Shown one piece after another: positions 23,339-24,810 of a stretch of DNA of 24,810 bases. The stretch's first letter is position 1. Each line of letters opens with the position of its first letter. The stretch lies in NCBI GenBank assembly GCA_009776995.1, contig WRMR01000010.1, forward strand, positions 1 through 24,810, in the 5' to 3' direction. Under the pieces are notes generated by a model that was not told where the DNA came from, did no database searches, and worked only from the letters and a program-made list of their open reading frames with translations. This DNA is from Planctomycetaceae bacterium (GTDB lineage Bacteria; Planctomycetota; Planctomycetia; Pirellulales; Thermoguttaceae). The translations under genes and the position numbers were made by a program.

Positions 23339-23363
23339 CTGCTGTCCTGCTCAAATTGTTACC

Positions 23364-23894
23364 TTACTGGCATGGGGCGGTATAAACGCAATTTCCGCTG
23401 GAATCCAGTGCGACGATGAGCGGCAGGCGTTCGACGGTCAAACGCCGGACGGCTTCCGTTCCCAAGTCATCGAAGGCGACAACCTCCGCCGACTTGACGC
23501 AACGGCTCATCAGTGCCGCCGCTCCGCCGACGGCCGCGAAATACACGCCGCCGTATTCCCGGATCGCCTCGACGACCTCCGCACTGCGTGATCCTTTGCC
23601 GATCATCACCTTGAGACCGCAGCGAATCAATTCCGGGGCGTAAGCGTCCATGCGGCCGCTCGTCGTCGGGCCGATGGAACCGATGACGCGGCCCGGCGGA
23701 CTGGGACAGGGCCCGGCGTAAAACACAACCTGGCCCGCAAAGGGAAACGGCGGCTCCTCACCGCGCCGCAGCATTTCGACCATGCGTTTGTGCGCCGCGT
23801 CGCGTGCCGTGTAAACCGTCCCGCTGAGGCGGACTGTCTGCCCGGCCGTCAAACCGGCAATCGTTTCATCCGAAATCGGTGTTTCCAGAATCAT
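23364..23894 (-). CDS. Fumarate hydratase class I / tartrate dehydratase beta-type subunit
   Basis: A 176-residue protein from the ATG at 23894 (MILETPISDETIAGLTAG), with GAAGGA about 7 nt before it; the longer frame from 23996 overlaps the upstream gene and lacks a start signal. The family pattern is clear: GTVYTARDAAHKRM (25-38), VVFYAGP (56-62), GSIGPTTSGRMDAYAPELI (72-90), MIGKGSRS (97-104) and GGVYFAAVGGAAALMSRCV (115-133). In two-subunit class I hydro-lyases this subunit works with an iron-sulfur alpha subunit. No alpha gene precedes it; instead its ATG overlaps the TGA of a DUF1559 gene by 4 nt. The alpha subunit must be elsewhere, or the protein has another role. Confidence 0.9.
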   Translation of the reverse strand: MILETPISDETIAGLTAGQTVRLSGTVYTARDAAHKRMVEMLRRGEEPPFPFAGQVVFYAGPCPSPPGRVIGSIGPTTSGRMDAYAPELIRCGLKVMIGKGSRSAEVVEAIREYGGVYFAAVGGAAALMSRCVKSAEVVAFDDLGTEAVRRLTVERLPLIVALDSSGNCVYTAPCQ

Positions 23895-24810
23895 GGTTTT
23901 TCCTTCGCCGTGCCGCGCACCAGACCGATGAACGCATCGGGCAATAATGAATCCGAAATGAAAATCACACTGCCGTCGCGCAGGGCGATGTTGCAACCAC
24001 CCGTGTGGTTGCTGCCGACCGTGGTGATGCCTTTGCCGACCAGTCCCGCCTCGGCGACACTTTGCGTCATATCCGAGTCAGGCTGCATCCAGCAGATACC
24101 TTCCTTGCGCTCCACGACCATCAGCATGTATCGCCCCGCTGATTCGAGCGTTCGCCCGCGATCATCACCAGGGTGGCCGTTGACCTCCGGGCGACGGAAT
24201 AACAAATCGTCGCCGGTGATCACCGCGTAGTGGGAATCACCGGCGTTGCCGCCCGCACTGGGGCAACGGTAAAGATCGATGTTCCGCTCATGAAACTGCC
24301 GGTTGTGTTCGCTGTCCCACGGTTCGTCGAGTCGGATTTGCGAGTGTAGTTCCGCAAGCGTTGCGTCGCCCAGATACGGCAGCAGCAACGTCCGCCAACT
24401 GTGCAACGGCCTGCCGTCCGCGTCAACGCTGAACGCCGGCGGCAGCGTCCCCTGTTCCGCGTGGTAAAGGAACATCGCCAGTTGAATCCGCTTCAGGTTG
24501 TCAGCGCATTCCAGCCGCTGATACGCTCCCCGATATGCCCCACCTGCCGGAAAAAAAAAGTCCAGAAAAATATAGGCAAACTGTTCCGACCGCGACCGCA
24601 TCGTCAGGTGATGGAGTGGATTGTGTGATGCTAAACTATGGTAACGAAATCCGGCAATTTCCTGATCAAAGGTTTCATTGACTCTCCGAAATACCATGTT
24701 CCAATCCTTACCGCCCCCGGCTAAAGTATTCAGGATGGTTTTCTGAAAAGGATGCATCCGCGATGATGAACCCGTACTGTCCAGCATTGTTTTCAAACTT
24801 GCAGGATCAT
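23891..24810 (-). CDS. DUF1559-family protein, probably cut at its N-terminus by the right window edge
   Basis: The frame stays open to the right edge. Possible internal starts exist (ATG at 24787, TTG at 24796), but none has a ribosome site, so the true start may lie outside. The DUF1559 core begins near LECADNLKRIQLAMFLYHAEQGTLPPAF, followed by LHSWRTLLLPYLGD, EPWDSEHNRQFHE and YRCPSAGG. The C-terminus has HTGGCNIALRDGSVIFISDSL, the family's H-x9-DG-type ending. The usual pilin-like N-terminal methylation segment is absent from the visible part, replaced by a short hydrophobic stretch (FAYIFLDFFFPAGGAY). The family is hugely expanded in planctomycetes and of unclear function. It overlaps the fumarate hydratase-like gene by 4 nt. 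Confidence 0.8.
   Translation of the reverse strand, partial: DPASLKTMLDSTGSSSRMHPFQKTILNTLAGGGKDWNMVFRRVNETFDQEIAGFRYHSLASHNPLHHLTMRSRSEQFAYIFLDFFFPAGGAYRGAYQRLECADNLKRIQLAMFLYHAEQGTLPPAFSVDADGRPLHSWRTLLLPYLGDATLAELHSQIRLDEPWDSEHNRQFHERNIDLYRCPSAGGNAGDSHYAVITGDDLLFRRPEVNGHPGDDRGRTLESAGRYMLMVVERKEGICWMQPDSDMTQSVAEAGLVGKGITTVGSNHTGGCNIALRDGSVIFISDSLLPDAFIGLVRGTAKEKP

Noticed and set aside
1..24810. CRISPR arrays, prophage genes, toxin-antitoxin or defence systems
   Set aside because: No regularly spaced identical repeats with unique spacers and no Cas, phage structural, restriction or toxin families were recognised in any frame.

Overview
The window looks like a chromosomal stretch from a Planctomycetota-type bacterium. 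The reasons are a DUF1559-family protein, a secretin/TonB short-N-terminal (STN) domain protein, a zinc-ribbon plus formylglycine-generating-enzyme-like (SUMF1) protein, several proline/glutamine-rich lipoproteins, many genes without a clear Shine-Dalgarno site, and moderate base composition. This is inferred from protein families; there is no rRNA or tRNA gene to confirm it.

Region 1 (1-5125) is a sugar-use island. A left-cut IS66 transposase remnant (+) is followed by a minus-strand operon: an SGLT-type sodium/sugar symporter, then araD, then araA. A broken IS5-type transposase lies immediately upstream of the operon. No ribulokinase (araB) or AraC/AraR regulator is seen. Region 2 (5126-10318, + strand) holds a small four-helix membrane protein, an STN-domain secreted protein, a large membrane-associated P-loop GTPase and a WecA/TagO-type polyprenyl-phosphate sugar-1-phosphate transferase. 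Region 3 (10319-14768, mostly minus) holds a 106-residue protein of unknown function, an outer-membrane-type lipoprotein, and a two-gene unit of a membrane-anchored protein and ScpA (chromosome segregation). Region 4 (15321-17843, +) is a two-gene unit of an FGGY sugar kinase and an amidohydrolase-2 enzyme. Region 5 (17909-24810) has the SUMF1-like protein (-), divergent from a REC-GGDEF-CBS signalling protein (+), then a lipoprotein (+), a membrane protein (-), and an overlapping pair of a DUF1559 protein and a fumarate hydratase beta-type subunit (-).

The most interesting non-gene signal is a family of short hairpins in the intergenic gaps (8921-8979, 12350-12376, 17853-17879, 23272-23338). 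The better-preserved copies share a GTAA or GTCA tetraloop, two inner pairs, a tandem purine mismatch (mostly G.A) and an outer four-pair stem. Paired positions change together between copies, and two loci carry the hairpin as an inverted pair, like REP/BIME elements. A second signal is a set of degenerate tandem repeats that all have a 7-nt unit (5151-5184, 12322-12453, 15147-15168). No CRISPR array, prophage, defence locus or riboswitch was recognised.
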